Source: Rhodococcus maanshanensis NBRC 100610 (GTDB lineage Bacteria; Actinomycetota; Actinomycetes; Mycobacteriales; Mycobacteriaceae). Taken from it: a stretch of DNA of 64,000 bases. The first letter of the stretch is position 1, and every line of letters starts with the position of its first letter. The translations under genes were made by a program, and so were the position numbers. The stretch covers positions 51,528 to 115,527 of the forward strand of contig NZ_BCXA01000008.1 of assembly GCF_001894865.1 (NCBI RefSeq), read 5' to 3'. A model generated the notes under the pieces. The model worked only from the letters and a program-made list of their open reading frames with translations. It did not search any database and was not told the origin of the DNA. This document shows, in pieces, positions 62,991 to 64,000 of the stretch.

Positions 62991-63040
62991 TCCCACAGCC
63001 CGCGGCAACGCTGATGGCCGCACCAAGTGAAGGAACATCC

Positions 63041-64000
63041 ATGGCACATCGAGCAATCAGACGCATCGTCGCCGCAGGCGCCGCCACCGCCTTCGCCCTC
63101 GGAACACTCGGCCTGCTGGGCGCCGGCACCGCCAACGCAGACTCCAGAACAGTCGACTGGGGCGACGGGTGGACCCATTTCTGGCGCACCATCGACAACG
63201 AAACCCCTGCCGTCGGCGAGACCATCACCATCACCACCAGGTTCGAACGCGGCAGCGAGCAGGAGATCTGGTGGGTCAAGGACCACCACCCCACCTGCCT
63301 GACCTACGTCGACGGCACGGCCACGATGAACGGAGACCACCTCGAGCCCAACCTCGAGATCAAGCCCGACTTCATCGCCGGCGACTTCAACGCGGCCGGC
63401 AGCCCGGTGATAATCCGTGGGGACAAAGAACAACCCGCCACCTTCGTCGCCCAGTACAGGGTCGGCGAAAACTGCCCTCGCAACGTCCCCCTCCAAACCG
63501 GCATGAGCTTCAGCTCGAAGGGTTGGGGCGTCGGCACCTACCTCAACAGGGGTCCCACCCTCACCGTCTCCAAGGGCAGCACCAACACCACCCTGAACCC
63601 GATCACCGGAGCCACCGTCGGCAAGAACACGGTGCTGATCGCGAATGTCACGCCGGCAGCAGCTGGCGGCACCGTCACCTTCAAGGAAGACAACAGGATC
63701 ATCAGCACCGCCTATGTCGGCTCCGACGGCACCGCCACCGCCCAGTGGGCCCCCGCCACCGCCGGCCAGCGCACCATCACCGCCGACTTCTCCGGACGGG
63801 GCGACACCGTCGGATCCCGCGCCACCGCCACCGTGACCGTCGCACCCGCCGGCGGCAACGCCACCGCCTCCACCACCACCCTCAACCCGATCACCGGAGC
63901 CACCGCAAACAAGGCGACCACGCTGAAGGCGAAGGTCAACCCCGCAGCAGCAGGCGGCACCGTCGAATTCAAGGACGGTGACACCGTCCTCGGCACCGCG
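63041..64000 (+). CDS. Secreted paralogue 3, core domain plus Ig-like modules, cut by window end
   Basis: 320 codons visible, no stop. Starts MAHRAIRRIVAAGA; signal peptide to about 33 (ANA then DSRT). Core with PTCLTYV and VGENC and the shared LEIKPDFIAGDF. Ig-like repeat 1 about 177-270, repeat 2 from about 273, running off the edge. DNA of repeat 1 is almost identical to repeat 1 of paralogue 2, so the copies are recent or still exchanging. Ribosome binding site AAGGA. Confidence 0.8.
   Translation, partial: MAHRAIRRIVAAGAATAFALGTLGLLGAGTANADSRTVDWGDGWTHFWRTIDNETPAVGETITITTRFERGSEQEIWWVKDHHPTCLTYVDGTATMNGDHLEPNLEIKPDFIAGDFNAAGSPVIIRGDKEQPATFVAQYRVGENCPRNVPLQTGMSFSSKGWGVGTYLNRGPTLTVSKGSTNTTLNPITGATVGKNTVLIANVTPAAAGGTVTFKEDNRIISTAYVGSDGTATAQWAPATAGQRTITADFSGRGDTVGSRATATVTVAPAGGNATASTTTLNPITGATANKATTLKAKVNPAAAGGTVEFKDGDTVLGTA

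Noticed and set aside
1..64000. tRNA, rRNA or riboswitch genes
   Set aside because: I looked for cloverleaf ends, rRNA-like segments and cobalamin or TPP leader motifs and found none I could support by eye.

Overview
The window is high-G+C actinobacterial chromosome. Genes are tightly packed, GTG starts are common, and ATGA or GTGA stop/start overlaps are frequent. The gene order runs mshA, a YbjN protein, gpm, senX3-regX3, an Rv0495c-like gene, ppx, a TIM-barrel isomerase, proC, a small excisionase-type HTH, bS22, an epimerase, an acyltransferase, a HAD phosphatase, a DUF836 glutaredoxin, then hemA-hemC-hemD-hemB. This is essentially the order I recall around Rv0486-Rv0514 of Mycobacterium tuberculosis. 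MshA (mycothiol) and this synteny point to the mycolic-acid group (Mycobacteriales), and the extra genes suit a Nocardia/Rhodococcus-like organism. The genus is an inference.

Layout. 0-7 kb: end of an SDR gene, thioredoxin with an HxlR regulator, and a divergent homogentisate operon (hmgA, unknown gene, fahA) behind a CRP-type site, followed by an acyl-CoA dehydrogenase. 7-12.6 kb: a lipoprotein glycosidase, a two-component system and a flavin monooxygenase with a 33-bp palindrome in its promoter. 12.7-15.4 kb: copper operon csoR-copZ-copA. 15.4-23.3 kb: rex-hemA-hemC-hemD-hemB and four small membrane-protein genes, with a Rex-like operator in front; hemB lacks an ordinary start codon. 23.3-31 kb: glutaredoxin, HAD phosphatase, sulfatase, acyltransferase, epimerase, bS22, HTH protein, proC. 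31-40.8 kb: thioesterase/MerR pair, TIM-barrel protein, proline-rich membrane protein, ppx, senX3-regX3, gpmA. 40.8-54.8 kb: DinB polymerase, acyl-CoA ligase, mshA cluster, Ser/Thr kinase, amidohydrolase-type enzymes, ahpC-ahpF and a tocopherol cyclase-like protein.

From about 54.8 kb the character changes to an accessory region. A decayed IS30 transposase is followed by a secreted trypsin-like protease with two Ig-like modules, a lone RepB-like HTH protein, an orphan LysR regulator and about 0.9 kb of AT-richer non-coding DNA. Then comes a run of secreted-protein genes. It opens with a previously uncallable 25-residue amphipathic peptide gene (60004-60081) with a very good ribosome binding site. 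Four secreted proteins follow, three of them paralogues carrying zero, two and at least two of the same Ig-like modules as the protease. Each of the first four genes (the peptide and the three complete secreted proteins) is followed by a strong hairpin; the last gene runs off the window. This peptide/secreted-protein array with its domain-matched protease is the best candidate in the window for an undescribed system, probably acting at the cell envelope.

Regulatory DNA is unusually readable. There are two TGTGA-N6-TCACA sites, a 22-bp perfect palindrome at the hxlR start, a Rex operator, a CsoR-type operator, a multi-half-site MerR promoter and a compact divergent promoter pair at ppx. I found no tRNA, rRNA or CRISPR array.
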